Translations under genes and position numbers: made by a program
NCBI GenBank assembly: GCA_029990175.1
Contig: JARKIP010000033.1
Location: 16,909,001-16,973,000, forward strand
Direction: 5' to 3'
Source of the DNA: Petunia secreta
Lineage: Eukaryota > Streptophyta > Magnoliopsida > Solanales > Solanaceae
Length of the DNA: 64,000 nucleotides
Part shown: positions 1 through 11,493 of the stretch, piece by piece
How the letters are laid out: each line of letters begins with the position of its first letter
Numbering within the stretch: position 1 is the stretch's first letter
The notes under the pieces: generated by a model
Seen by the model: the letters and a program-made list of their open reading frames with translations, nothing else
Databases searched by the model: none
What the model was told of the DNA's origin: nothing

Positions 1-102
1 AAATTAAGAGCATGGTGCAGTCTATAATGAGAGTAGATAAGAAGATGCAAGATCAAGTGATAGCCCATGACACGACCATTAAGGGAATAAAGACTAAGTT
101 GG
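1..102 (+). repeat. Displaced duplicate of a gag segment
   Basis: This 102-bp stretch is repeated at 1208-1309 with only a few substitutions. In the second copy it lies in its natural place, in the gag C-terminal linker. Here it directly precedes LTR sequence, which no intact element would show, so it marks a rearrangement or the neighbouring copy of a tandem arrangement. Confidence 0.8.
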
Positions 103-494
103 TTTGTGAAAGTTATAATTATTACACGGGAGTGAATAGTTATGAATTTGGAGCAAGTGTTCAATAGTAAGAACCACATTGAATTCGTTTAATCATTATT
201 CTAATACATATGTCAGAGTTGGGTAGATCAACCCTAGGCTTTACACCTTTTCAATCAATCTTATTCTTTATTACTTTGTCGTTTAATTGTTTGTTCATTT
301 TATTACTTAGTTGTTATTATAAAATAAATCTTAAGATAAAACCACCTTTGAAGTTTGTTGAAAGGTAAATTAATTAGAATAAAAACGATCTATTACAAGT
401 GTTCTCTGTGGGATTTGACCTCGGAGATTCAAATACCGAGCTATATTACCCATGACCGCTTAGTCCATTTTATTACTGTAGTTAGACGTGATCA
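103..494 (+). repeat. 3' part of an Athila-like LTR
   Basis: This AT-rich non-coding stretch ends in TGATCA just before a recognisable primer-binding site, so it is read as the 3' portion of a 5' LTR. It includes a segment around 400-425 (TCTCTGTGGGATTTGACC) resembling the conserved downstream part of plant Athila LTRs. The LTR start is missing; the left junction at 102/103 is with gag sequence. No coding potential is seen. Confidence 0.55.
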
Positions 495-499
495 AATTT

Positions 500-517
500 T
501 GGCACTGTTAACGGGGA
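500..517 (+). other. Primer-binding site (degenerate, tRNA-Asp type)
   Basis: The 18 nt TGGCACTGTTAACGGGGA lie a few bases after the LTR end. They match the spacing and the GTT-GGGGA core of the Athila-type primer site seen better preserved in element E at 53274-53291. A few substitutions suggest long decay. Confidence 0.6.
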
Positions 518-619
518 ACAAGGTGTTATTTTGGTTGTTAAGATAGCTATTTTTATTTCTCAATTGACTTCACTTTGGTCATTTTGAACTAAAACTTTGG
601 AATTTGTGTGCTTCAGGTG

Positions 620-1671
620 CATGCGAAAGACGAGATCTTAGTCCGCAGAGTTGAAACCGTTTGACCCAGAGATTGAGAGGACATTCCACGGCTTGAGAAA
701 GGCAAATACTATTGACTTTACACTCAGAAAATCAGAAACCAAAGAAATTGAGATGACTGAAGATTTAGCGCTTAATGCCTTTGCGGAAGCGAAGGCTCTA
801 CTTGATGTGATGGCTCTAAATTCAGGCAGGTTGACTAGAGATGCATCTACTAGTTCAAGTTCAAAGGTACCAGCTGCTGGAATCGACCATGGGGTTGAAG
901 AACAAATGTCAAAGCTTCAAACTACGTTGGATGTGACCCTAAAACAATTCAATGAGAACATGCTGAAACCTGTTAACCAAGTGGACACACCCGATCCCGG
1001 TATTGGGCTACACTAAAGACGTGAATTTTCTAAATTATGGGCAGAGGCAGCAATACAATCAGCAGGGTCCAGTTAGGCAGACGCAACAGCTAGTTCCATA
1101 CAACACAGCCAGACCACAGGGTCAGCCTGTTCCTTACTAGAGATAAGCAACCTACACTAATCAGTGGTAAATGGTGTTACCTACACAGCAGGCTAATTAC
1201 ATAGCTGAAATTAAGAGCATGGTGCAGTCTATAATGAGAGTAGATAAGAAGATGCAAGATCAAGTGACAACCCATGACACGACCATTAAGGGAATAGAGA
1301 CTAAGTTGGGACAACTTGCCATTGGTTTGAACAATAGACCTTAGGGTGCCTTGCCAGGAGATACAGTGGTAAATCCAAATGAGGCAAATCCTAATCAATT
1401 TATGGCAGATAGCTTGAGAAATGGTAGAGAGTTAGATAAAGAGCAAGAATTGGCTAAAGGAGCGGTGCCTAGTGTATCAATAGCCGACCTTGTAGATGTT
1501 CCAGCTAAAGTGGCTGACAAAGAAGAAGCTGAAAAAGAGACTACATCAGACTCTGTGACTAAGCCGCCAGAAACGGTAAGTGATGAGGTAAGTGTAAAGT
1601 GTAAGACACCACGACCTCCTTATTCCCAAAGGCTCTTAAAAAACAAAAAGAAAGCGATTATAAAAAACTAA
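620..1671 (+). pseudogene. Athila-like gag remnant lacking the capsid core
   Basis: The N-terminal part near 650-690 encodes FDPEIERT, a motif near the start of Athila gag proteins. The next recognisable piece (ALLDVMALNSGRLTRDA, near 805-840) belongs to the region after the capsid domain, so the central capsid portion is missing. Downstream are a Q/N-rich linker, a block around IKSMVQSIMR (about 1211-1240) and an acidic tail to 1671. The reading frame changes and carries stops near 1016, 1137 and 1342. No zinc knuckle is seen. It is a non-functional structural-protein remnant, given away mainly by order and context. Confidence 0.6.
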
Positions 1672-1824
1672 TTAATATGCTTAAGCAATTACATGTTAAT
1701 ATTCTTTTACTTGAAGCAATCAGAGATGTGCCTGGTTATGCTAAAAAATGAAAGATCTTTTGTCTAGAAAATTTGATTTTCAGGATCTGGCGCGGTCACT
1801 CTAGCTCACACCTGCAGTGCGGTA

Positions 1825-2622
1825 GTGATTAAACTTGTTGCTCAAAAGCTGGCAGACCCATATAGTTTTACTATACCTTGCACGATTGGTAAGCACGTTT
1901 TTTCTAGAGCCTTACTTGATTTAGGAGCTAGTATAACTTTGATACCTTTGTCTATCTATACAAAGCCTGGTATTGGTAGAGCTATACCTACCTCTATGAG
2001 TCTTAAAATAGCTGATAGGAGTGTTAAGACACCTGTAGGAATTTTAGATGATGTACTTGTACAAGTCGATAAATTTGTGTTCTCTACAGACTTTGTAATT
2101 CTTAATTGTGCAGTTGATGAGGAGGCCCCTATTATTTTAGGGAGGTCATTCCTTGCTACATGGAAGGCTACTATAGACTGCGAGGCTGGTGAGATGAAGA
2201 TGAGTTTGGATAATGAGGTGGTGACCTTTAGTGTCCAAAAATCCATGAAGAGTCCTAGTGAGTTTACTAATTATTCCATGGCTAATGTCTTAAAGGTGGA
2301 TGACTTTACGGAGGATGAGTCTTATAATCCTAATGACCCATTAGAGGCTTGTTTTATGATTATGGACATCCCTGATGGCGAGGATTGGGAAGAGATTATA
2401 TTGGTCTTAGAAGGGCGCGGGATTTTTCATAGAGAACCACGATTTGAGCCACTTGATTTGGTTAATAGGATAGTGCCAACTACAAAACCATCTATAGAGG
2501 ATCCCCCTCAATTGGAGCTCAAACCATTGCTTTAGCACCACAAATATGTTTTCTTAGGACCTAACTCTACTTTGCCTATTATTATTTCATCTAGTTTGTA
2601 CCATGTGTAGGCAGAAAGGTTA
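1825..2622 (+). pseudogene. Athila-like retropepsin plus start of reverse transcriptase
   Basis: The longest open frame (1825-2535, 236 codons) holds a retroviral-type aspartic protease. The active-site triad region reads LLDLGASITLIPLS, the flap region follows, and the second conserved block is APIILGRSFLAT near residue 105. Athila proteases commonly have DLG rather than DTG or DSG, so this is not itself a defect. A stop at 2533-2535 is followed in the same frame by YVFLGPNSTLPIIISSSL, which corresponds to the beginning of the RT domain, and the sequence is cut at 2623 by the LTR of element B. The polyprotein would process gag-pol inside virus-like particles; here it is dead. Confidence 0.75.
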
Positions 2623-2688
2623 TGTTGACACCTAATTTTGTCCCTCCTATTTCAATAGACATTCTTCAGACAAAATTGCACTAATAAC
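2623..2688 (+). repeat. Element B 5' LTR, first 66 bp
   Basis: It starts TGTTGACACCTAATTTTGTC, which matches the inner (minus-strand) start of element A's LTRs and is typical of Tat/Ogre LTR starts. It continues at 22484 after the nested element A. The last five bases (ATAAC, 2684-2688) are the target site duplicated by A. Confidence 0.8.
2684..2688. other. Target-site duplication of element A, left copy (ATAAC)
   Basis: The same five bases follow the right end of element A at 22479-22483. Five-base duplications are usual for Ty3/gypsy integrases. Confidence 0.9.
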
Positions 2689-4257
2689 TGCCATACCCGA
2701 TTTTGGACTCAACTCGAGGCGAGTCGGGTTTCGGATTTGACTGGGTGAACTCATTTGATTTTAGTGTTGGAGTCGCCACCTAATATATTTTCTAAGGCGT
2801 ATTAGGTCACCTAATGCTTAAAATCAAGTTCGATAGGTCTACTAGTCTATTTCAGAGATTCTATGCGGGTAAGAAGTCCAAGTGACTCAGAGAAGAAGAT
2901 TTTAGGCCCTTTCCCTAATCCCACCAAAAGGTGGTTGCCGTCCGAGTCTTAATTTAGGATGTAAACAGTGTATATTGTCGTATGCATACTAACTTGGATT
3001 TATCGTATCTTCACACACAAACAATTTATATTTGGCCTATACTGAAGCCTAACCGTAGTCAAGGCCTCTAATATTAAACGCCTAATCGTGAAACAACATA
3101 CAAGTGGTGTTAACATATAAACGGGGTTTGCTACCAACCTACATACTTGGAAAGGTTTGCACAAAAAGTATATTTTGCAAATAGAGTTCAGATTTTGGTA
3201 AAACAAAAGGGAATTTATTTTAAAATAAAATATCGGCTCATTTAGGATCGGCGTAACTCGTCATTAATTTTTGAGCCCTAACCTTAATGGCCTTTTGGTG
3301 TTGGGGTCAGATTTATAGAAATATACATATAGGAAGAGGGGCTATTTTCGAAAACGAAATTACAAGAACACACAAATGCAAATAGTAGGCTGTCGCACGT
3401 AATAATACGTACATATACATGCAAATACATGATCTAGATGATGATACTTTGGAAAAATATAGTTTTAAAGTGTATAAACAACCCCTAAGCTTTATATGCT
3501 CTTATACACTACTAGATCAGTGTATAAGAGTGTTAGAGCACTTCAAAACATTTTATATACGTATACATGCCATTTTTGAAGGGTTTACTGGGCCTGGACT
3601 ATTTATGCAAAACAGAAACGGTTTAAACACATAAAAAGGCCTGTTTTTGAAAACGTTATGGGCCTGGACATTTTTTTAACAAAGGATAAGTTTTAATTTT
3701 CTGAGACAGTCTCCTATAGACAAGTAGAACACATATAGCACCCTGTTTATCGAAAATTTGGACAATAACGTTAATTAATCATACTTTGGGCCTTTTAAAA
3801 GTGTATAGATCTTCAGGGAGAGTAAAAGTTAATCATGCTATCCGTTTTCATAAAAGAAATAACTCAAGACCAATTTTAATCTTTGCCTAAACATGATGCA
3901 ATGCATACAGGGAGGGAAAAGAGACAAGAGAATGGCCCCTGGTAGCCAATTTTGCAAAACATCATTGTTGTGCCCTTGTTTTAAGAAAAATACAGGCAGG
4001 ATACCTAGAAAATATATAAGTTTGGGGGACAGTTTCTAAGGGACACAAAGCTTATAAGTTCAAAATTGTCTAGTCTTCCCAGAGTTCAAGGTTAAGCTTA
4101 GTAAGCAGTTATAGGTTTAGAGTTTCATCACCACAGCCCTAGAATCAACTTAAAAGGTCCAGGCCCTGACTCTTTCAAGTCTCAAAGGGTACCCAATAAT
4201 TACCAGGTCAGGACTTTGGCCAGTCCAAGCCTTTTGAATAACCTGCAAACAGAACCA

Positions 4258-4303
<46 letters not shown>

Positions 4304-6467
4304 GAGGGGCAAGACCTGAGCCAAAAGAGGGGTCTGCTAGGAGCAAGTGCAGTCAAGCGCACCTTTGTAAGGTGTTCTATTATCTTAGAATATTCAGATC
4401 ACCCAGAGAAGGGAAGATAGACCAATAACTTGGATGAAAACAGAAGCAAAGTGAGAAGGTCACAAACAGACACATTCACAGAGATACCAAGCACTTAATG
4501 CATTTCATTACATAGCTTTTAAGACCAAGATGCAACTACACAGAAACTAATCATGGTGAAGTAGAACAGGGGTTTTAACTGACCAAACCAAGAGCACTCA
4601 CATACATATGTAGGATTAATAGGTAAGCCGGGGTGAGAATGAGCACCTCTAGGCTAGAGTGCAGACAAGAGGTATAAGATCAGCAACAAAAGATAATTCT
4701 CCACAGAAAACAACAGTGAGCAAAGAGAGATGGATGCCAAGAAAACTATGCAGGTTACTTTTGCTAAGTGTATTATGGTATTTCTAGATTTTTGTGTCCA
4801 GAACTTGTGTTTTCAGTCGAGGAGGAGGAGGGTTTATATAGGTCTAGTCTAGGGTCTTAAAAATTCAAATCTTGATGTAAAGAAGGTAAAATTTTAAAAA
4901 AGGAAAGGGGAAAAACATGTCATCAATATGAGGAAATCAATTTCCCATGATCAAAGCCAGTTAGGCAATCAAAAAGAAACAGGGAAAAGTAATCTTCCAA
5001 ATTTAAAAGATGTCCTTAGGTGGACATGCCAAAAATAAACTAGTCAGGCCCTTAGTTTTAGGGTAACCTTAATCCTAAACAAAAAAAGATTTCCTCTCTT
5101 AACACTTAATCAGTCTAGGTTCAGGATTATCTCGTTAACAAGTTTAAACAATTGAGAACAATTCATCAGATTTCAGAAGATACTATAACAGATCCTACTT
5201 ATAGATTTCAATCAAGAGATTCAACTAAATCTCTTTCAAAGACATAAAACATGCCAAATCATACTGTCCATTTCAAATTCAGGCATTCAGACGTGTAGGA
5301 TCAAGCATTTTGTAAGGTAAAAGCTAAGCACATTGTGACAGGACAAATAACAAGCAATAATTCTAAGCCTCCAGCTTAATCATCACAGAAATAACCTAAG
5401 ACGCTAATCGTGAACTCAGCATCAGTGTCTAAATCAACATTATGAGCGGAAATTATCATTTACCAATTTTTAACCTTACTTGATTCGAGAAATCATAACA
5501 AAGCATGATAAAATTTTGAACAAACTAGGTGAATCTAGGTTTTAAAGTCACGTAGGAGCAATAAGAAAACAAAGGGAAAGTAGGGGGTAGAGAGGGTAAC
5601 AGTTAGGGTTTGAATCGGGTCGGGTCAAATCGACCCGTTTCTAATTATGGTTGCAAGGAAGAACAAACTCACCTCTTCTCAATGTTCAGATTATCTCAAA
5701 ACAAACAGAGCCCCGCCGGAGCTGTTTCTCGGCGGTGGCGTCACAGTTGTCAAGCTTCGCACCTCGACCTTACCCAAACATCGCCAAAACTGCATGGGTT
5801 TTGTAGCGGACCTCGAGGGGAATACGACGGTGTCATTTTCCCCAATTTTCTCCGGTCACAATGGTTGGAAAGTTGATCGACAGTGATGGTGATTGAAATC
5901 GCCAAGAGAGAGGAGAGAGAGAGAGTCGGGCTGAAGGCGTGGGAAAAAATGAGAGAAAGCAAAGGGTTTTGGGGGGGGGGGGTAAAACAAGGAAACTAAA
6001 TTTGGACCGTTGGATCGCCTACGTGGACGATCAGGATCGATCCACACAGTCGTGACGTGTAAAATAATAGCTGATGTGTGTGCTTTGTGTGTATATACGT
6101 GTATATATGTATATATATTGTATAAATAGCATATAAATTGGTATAAAAAAATAGCGTAAAATGGATTTAAAAATATAAGAAACTTAGGGAATTAATATTA
6201 AAATATTAGAAAGTCTAAAATGCATAGAAATTATAATTTTGAGGCTTAAAACAATTTTGGATAATTTTGTCAAAGATAGGAGCAATTGTAGAAAATTGTA
6301 AAATAGCTATGGTTTGAGACGATGCTTTTGAAAATGGCCTCAATTGCCAGGCTATTATGAGAAATAAATTTGAAAAGAATAGACGAGGTGGGAATGAATA
6401 CACAAGTGTGTGCAAAATTCAAAAACTGTTAATTTGAAAATTGGAGGGACAAAATTGGCTGTCAACA
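2689..6467 (-). repeat. Element A 3' LTR (3.78 kb)
   Basis: It begins TGCCATACCCGA on the plus strand and ends GTCAACA, so on the element's own strand it reads TGTTGACA...TGGCA. It aligns over its whole length with 18762-22478, with small indels. A 42-base A run lies at 4259-4300 (26 bases, 20329-20354, in the other LTR). A TATA-box candidate in element orientation lies at 4831-4841, next to a GA-rich stretch. Short open frames inside the LTR are shadows. Confidence 0.92.
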
Positions 6468-6482
6468 GTTGCCCCTCTTTGC
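6468..6482 (-). other. Element A polypurine tract
   Basis: On the minus strand the bases GCAAAGAGGGGCAAC directly precede the LTR start TGTTGACA. A purine-rich run abutting the 3' LTR primes plus-strand DNA synthesis. Confidence 0.8.
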
Positions 6483-6828
6483 CCGGGGATGATGAAAGAG
6501 TCTTTAGGCAAAGACGTTGACAGTGCGGCCAATTTTGTCATGACTATAGAAGAGCCTATTGACTTAAAAGGATGTAGGGTGTCGGTTTGAGATGTTTGCT
6601 TTGCTCGTGGTGTGTTTCCTGTAATGAAAATGTGTTTGCAACATGATGTATAAATAAAAAATGTACCTTCCCGCAGGGCTGGATTGTCTTTCCAAGATTC
6701 TTGCAGTATGAAATTGTTGTTCTTGCTATGCCATAATTGTGCATCTTTTGCTGTCATGTGTTAGATTCAACATCGGGTTGTATGCCCTTTGTCGGTGCAT
6801 TGGGCTTTGTACCCTCCGCAAAGAAATA

Positions 6829-7116
6829 AAATGCAAATCGATATCGAGCTATGTACCCTCAACCAACGTTTCGGGTTGTATGTCCTCAGCTAATTTAAAA
6901 TGACAAATCGATATTGGGCTGCGTAACCTCAATCGACGCCTCAGGTTGTGTGCCCTCAGCTAATTTAAAATGACAAGTCGATATCGGGTTGTGTACCCTC
7001 AATCGACGCTTCGGGTTGTATGCCCTCAGCTAATTTAAAATGACAAATCGATATCGGGCTGTGTACCCTCAATCGACGCTTCAGCTATATGCCCTCAGCT
7101 AATTTAAAATGACAAA
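6829..7116 (-). repeat. About four tandem 70-bp repeats in the 3' untranslated part of A
   Basis: The landmark TAATTTAAAATGACAA recurs at 6891, 6961, 7031 and 7100, giving periods of 70, 70 and 69. Each unit contains CGATATCGGGCTGTGTACCC-like and CCTCAATCGACGCTTC-like blocks. A more decayed partial unit precedes it (about 6770-6828). Tandem repeats in this position are known in Ogre elements. Confidence 0.9.
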
Positions 7117-7714
7117 CCTTTGTTGGAGATTATCTTTGTCGTGCCTTGTTGATTTAGGTATCTTTCGTGCCTGCATCCAAAGAACGATTTGTGAGTTTTA
7201 CGGGGGGTTTGGTTTGTGTATTCTTGGCTTGTTTCGCGTCCGCTGTCCACGAGCGTCGGGATCTTGGCCGAGCTGATAGGGATATATATAAAATAGTATA
7301 TAATGCAAAATGGATTTGAAAAAACTTTTGTAAGAAAGAGAACGCAGTAAAATATTTTATCCCATTGAGTCACAAGTCACGTTGTGTAAAGTTAAAGTTG
7401 TCATCCTTTATGCTGTTCCAAATGAATTTTAAGGGCGCCCTCAAAATTCTGCCCCAGTTTGCATTTGAAATTTTTGTGAGGTCCTCAAAAATTTCTATCC
7501 AAGTGTCAACTATGTTTTTCCTTTAGGAATTTCTGACAGTTCCTCAAAAATCCTGCCCTAGTGTTTGCTTTGTGGGGAAAATGAAATTTTTGTATTTATG
7601 TGACCGAACCTTGAATAGGTTGCCTACGTATCTCACTTGGGGAATCAGGTCGTGATATAGTTCAGATTACATAATGCATTGTAGAATGCAGAAATCACTA
7701 ATCAGTATGAACTC
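7117..7714 (-). other. Non-coding 3' spacer of element A
   Basis: This lies between the integrase stop and the tandem repeats, in element orientation. It contains short repeated phrases around 7440-7560 (variants of CCTCAAAAATTT) but no open frame of a recognisable family. Confidence 0.5.
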
Positions 7715-9118
7715 CTATACATAGTATCTCTTGACGGCGTCTGAGTTGATTGGTTTCTGCCAGACTTCTCCATCCATCTCTTCCAGTATCACCGCTCCTC
7801 CGTTCAAGACTCGGTGGACCATGTATGGTCCTTGCCAGTTTGGTGCAAACTTGCCTTTTGCTTCTTCCTGATTTAGAAATATCTTCTTCAGTACCAATTG
7901 CTCAGGTTCAAAGGATCTCACTCGAACTTTCTTGCTGAATGCTTTGGCCATCCTTCTCTGATATAATTTCCCATGACATATTGCATTCAATCTCTTGCCA
8001 TCGATGAGGGCCAATTGCTCTATTCTCCCTTTGATCCATTCAGCATCTTCCAATTATGTCTCTTGGATGATTCTCAAAGATGGTATCTCAACCTCTGCGG
8101 GTATCACTGCTTCAGTGCCATACACCAACAAATAAGGAGTAGCGCCTGTTGATGTGTTCATTGTGGTGCGGTACCCTAACAGGGAATAGGGTAGATTCTC
8201 GTGCCACTGCTTTGAAGTGCCTGTCATTTTGCGTAATATCCTCTTGATGTTCTTATTGGCCGCCTCGACCGCACCATTCATTTGAGGTCTGTATGTAGTG
8301 GAGTTGCGATGCTTGATCTTGAAAACCTCACAGGTTGCTTTCATTAGGTCGCTGTTGAGGTTGGACCCATTGTCAGTGATGATGGATTCAGGGATGCCAA
8401 ATCGGCAGATCATCTTATCACGGACAAAGTTCGACACCACCTTCTTTGTTACTGACTGGTACGATGCAGCTTCCACCAACTTGGTAAACTAGTCAATGGC
8501 CACCAGTATGAAGCGATGCCCATTGGAAGCGGCTGGTTCAATAGGTTCTATGACATCCATTCCCCAGGCAGCAAAAGGCCAAGGCGATCCCATAATATTC
8601 AACTCATTAGGAGGCACTCGAATCATATCTCCATGGACTTGGCATTGATGGCACTTCTTCGCGTACTTGATGCAGTCATGCTCCATTGTCATCCAGAAAT
8701 AACCAACCCTCAAAATCTTCATTGCAAGTACGAAACCATTCATGTGTGGGCCACATGCCCTAGAGTGTACTTCTTCTATCAATTTGGCAGCTTCTTTTGC
8801 GTCCACACATCTCAGCAGACCTAGATCAGGTGTCCCCTTGTACAACACCTCTCCATTCAGGAAGAAACCATTTGCTAGTCTCCTTAGTGTCTTCTTTTGG
8901 GGACTTGTTTCATTCTTTGGGTAAACGCCTTCTTTGAGAAGTCTTTTGGTGTCGTAGAACCAAGGTTGTCTGTCTGATTCTTCTTCCACGTAGTAGCAGT
9001 ATGCTGGCTGCTTCCTCACTGTCACAGGTATTGGATCAATGTAATTTTTGCCAGGATGCTTGATCATAGCAGATATGGTAGCCAGAGCGTTCGCGAACTC
9101 ATTTTGCATTCTATGCAT
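7715..9118 (-). pseudogene. Element A integrase (broken)
   Basis: Three same-strand open pieces (9118-8489, 8479-8054, 8053-7715) form one integrase. The zinc-binding HHCC module is visible as HSRACGPHMNG followed by KKCHQCQVHG. Catalytic core blocks are WGMDVIEP (first Asp), IITDNGSNL (second Asp) and NGAVEAANKN (Glu). The C-terminal piece has FAPNWQGPYMV, the usual GPY-type module before the end. In-frame stops interrupt at about 8486 (TAG just after AIDxxx of the core) and 8054 (TAA). The protein would insert element cDNA into the genome; this copy cannot make it without readthrough. Confidence 0.88.
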
Positions 9119-9435
9119 GTTTCATACTCCGCCATGTTGTTAGTGCAAGGGAACCTTAGTTTGGCCGTGACAGGATATTGTTGTCCAGTCTCAGAAACTA
9201 ATACCGCTCCAATGCCGACTCCTTTGAAATTGACCGCTCCATCAAAGAATAGCCTCCAACCATCATATTCTTCAGAGATCTCTTCTCCTACGAACATGAC
9301 TTCCTCATCGGGGAAGTAGGTGTGCAAAGGTTCATAGTCATCTCCCACCGGATTCTCGGCCATATGATCAGCCAAGGCTTGAGCTTTCCCCGCCTTTTGA
9401 GTGACAAAAGTGATGTCAAATTCGCTGAGCAACAT
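9064..9435 (-). pseudogene. Element A second, archaeal-type RNase H (internally deleted)
   Basis: After the RT connection the frame contains GWRLFFDGAVNFKGVGIGA and CTNNMAEYE, marks of the additional archaeal-type RNase H carried by Tat-lineage elements. After AEYETCI the reading passes almost at once into sequence that normally follows the domain (HRMQNEFANALAT), in another frame. The second half with the remaining catalytic Asp residues therefore appears deleted. Confidence 0.7.
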
Positions 9436-9441
9436 TTTCCA

Positions 9442-10906
9442 TTAAGCCAGCTTTCCAGTAGGCATTGGTTTTTGGAAAATGTACTTGAGGGGGTCCATCC
9501 TTGATATCTGCAACGTTAAGTAGGATGTCAAGTAGTGCCTCAACTTCTGTGCTATCCATGTCAGCGCGCAACACGTGCGCTCCAGCAACGTGTACTTGGC
9601 TACATAAGGAGTGAACTTCTTGCTTTGATAATATATGGCGTGTTCCTTCCTCCCAGTTGAATCATGTTGCCCCAGTACGCAACCAAAGGCCGAGTCTACC
9701 ACGGACATATATAAGATCAAAGGTCCCCTAGGCTCAGGTGCGACCAGTACAGGCGGGCACGACAAATATTCCTTGATCCGATCAAATGTCGTTTGGCAAT
9801 CTACTGTCCACTCGATAGCCGCGTCTTTCTTCAGCAACATGATGGTTGGCTCGCAAATGATGGTGGATTGTGTTATGAAACGAGTGATGTAATGGAGCCT
9901 TCCTAGGAAGCTCATAACCTCTTTCTTGCTTCTTGGGGTTGGCAATTCTTTGATGGCTTTGATCTTGGACGGATCAAACTCGATACCCCTTCTACTGACA
10001 ATGAAACCCAAGAACTTTCTTGTCGGGACACCAAATGCACATTTTGCCGAATTTAGCTTCAAGTTGTACTTTCGCAAGCGATTGACGAACTTGCGCAAGT
10101 TGTCAAGGTGCTCCGAACCCTTTTTTGATTTGATGATCACGTCATCCACATAGACTTTAATCTCCTTGTGCATTAGGTCGTGGAACATAGTTGTCGTAGC
10201 CCTCATATAAGTTGCCCCAGCATTCTTCAAGCCGAATGGCATAACCTTGTAGCAATAAGTTCCCCAAGATGCAGTGAAAGATGTCTTCTCGGCATCCTCC
10301 TCATCCTGAGCACTTGATGATAACCGGCGAAACAGTCTAGGAAGGATTGTAGTTCATGCTTGGCACAATTGTCAATCAAGATATGTATGTTTGGTAGCGG
10401 AAATCCTTCGGACTTGCTCTATTCAGATCTCTGTAGTCCACACAAACTCGGAGTTTCCCATCTTTCTTCGGCACTGGGACAATGTTTTCCAACCAAGTTG
10501 GATACTTGACTATTTTTAGAATCCCCGCATTGAGCTGCTTAGTTACTTCTTCACCAATTTTCAACAGAACCGATGACATGAAAGTTTGGGCCTTTTGCTT
10601 GAATGGTGGAAAGCTCGGATTGATAGGTAATTTGTGAGCTACCACATCCGTACTTATGCCAGCCATATCATCATACGACCAGGCGAATACGTTCTCATAT
10701 TCTTTAAGAAACTTAGTATATCGCTTTTTATTATCGGCATAGAGATGTACACTGATCCTTGTCTCTTTCACAGTTTCCTCATCTCCTAAATTTATCACCT
10801 CAGTCTCTTCAAGGTTTGGCTTAGGCTTGTTTTCGAATCTTTCAAATTCTTTTTGTGTAGTTTCATCAAAATCATCATAATCAGTTCTAGCTCCTCCAAG
10901 CTCCAT
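9442..10906 (-). pseudogene. Element A reverse transcriptase and RNase H (frameshifted)
   Basis: The N-terminal RT piece (10906-10376) has the conserved VPKKDGKLRVCVDYRDLN block. The C-terminal piece (10242-9442) starts at MPFGLKNAGATYMR and contains the catalytic YVDDVIIKS, then FLGFIVSRRGIEFDP, the connection, and a first RNase H with DSAFGCVLGQHD. The two pieces are out of frame or interrupted by stops between 10376 and 10243. The enzyme would copy the element RNA and remove the template strand; all main motifs are present, but the gene is broken. Confidence 0.9.
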
Positions 10907-11493
10907 TTTTTCATTACATGTTGCGATTGTAGACTCAATGGGATTATAAGTATGAAAGCTGAAAAAGTAAGATATTGCAAAATTAAAGGATTAAAGCAAA
11001 GAGTCAAACAGGAAATAATGCGATATTTTATTTATGAATCCTTGCAAAATGTAGTTTGTGGGGAGACATGTGCAATAAGAAAGGGGAAATGAAAACTCCA
11101 TGACTCGGAGTCGGATTTTATTTCAGAAAGCATAAACGTAGATTTTATCCCCTCAGTTCTACCAAGGTCCACGGTAGGTTCGGGCCCCGTTGATGGTCCA
11201 TTGGTTCAGTGTTGCTCCAGATCCAGCCTTTGTCAGTCCAGGAGGTTCGACATGTTCTTTCAGAATCACACATCAGTCCTCATCAGCGATGAACAGATTT
11301 TGCATTCCCGCCAGCAGATCCTCTTCGGCGTCAGTTACCTTCGGCTCCACCCCTTGTGCTGCGGACACCTCCTTTTTTGACCATCCAAGTATCAGAATGA
11401 GACGAAGACATGCAGGAGAGTTTTAGTGCTTTTCTTGTAGAACTTGAAATACAGTGACGCTTCTTCTATGCTCTTTTCATAGGTCACAATGTC
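10907..11493 (-). other. Decayed pol linker between protease region and RT of A
   Basis: On the element strand short open stretches continue toward the RT, but no domain can be named and stops are frequent. It is read as the protease-RT linker because of its position. Confidence 0.4.

Larger units (their letters stand above)
1..2622 (+). mobile_element. Degenerate Athila-like Ty3/gypsy retrotransposon, cut off inside RT
   Basis: The remnant runs, in order, from a displaced gag fragment (1-102), through the 3' part of an LTR (about 103-494), a primer-binding site (500-517), a gag without its capsid core (about 620-1671) and a retropepsin (1825-2300), to the first residues of reverse transcriptase (about 2536-2620). 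The order LTR-PBS-gag-PR-RT and the protease signature DLGAS are typical of the Athila lineage. The element stops exactly where the LTR of element B starts (2623), so B was inserted into it. Its other half is not found later in the window. Several in-frame stops show that it is dead. Confidence 0.75.

Noticed and set aside
4150..4428. Open frames of about 70 codons across the A/T run in the A LTR
   Set aside because: They are poly-Lys or poly-Phe read from a 42-base homopolymer; the second LTR has a different run length.
6829..7116. Regular repeats as a CRISPR array
   Set aside because: The units are contiguous near-identical 70-mers without distinct spacers, in a plant retrotransposon.
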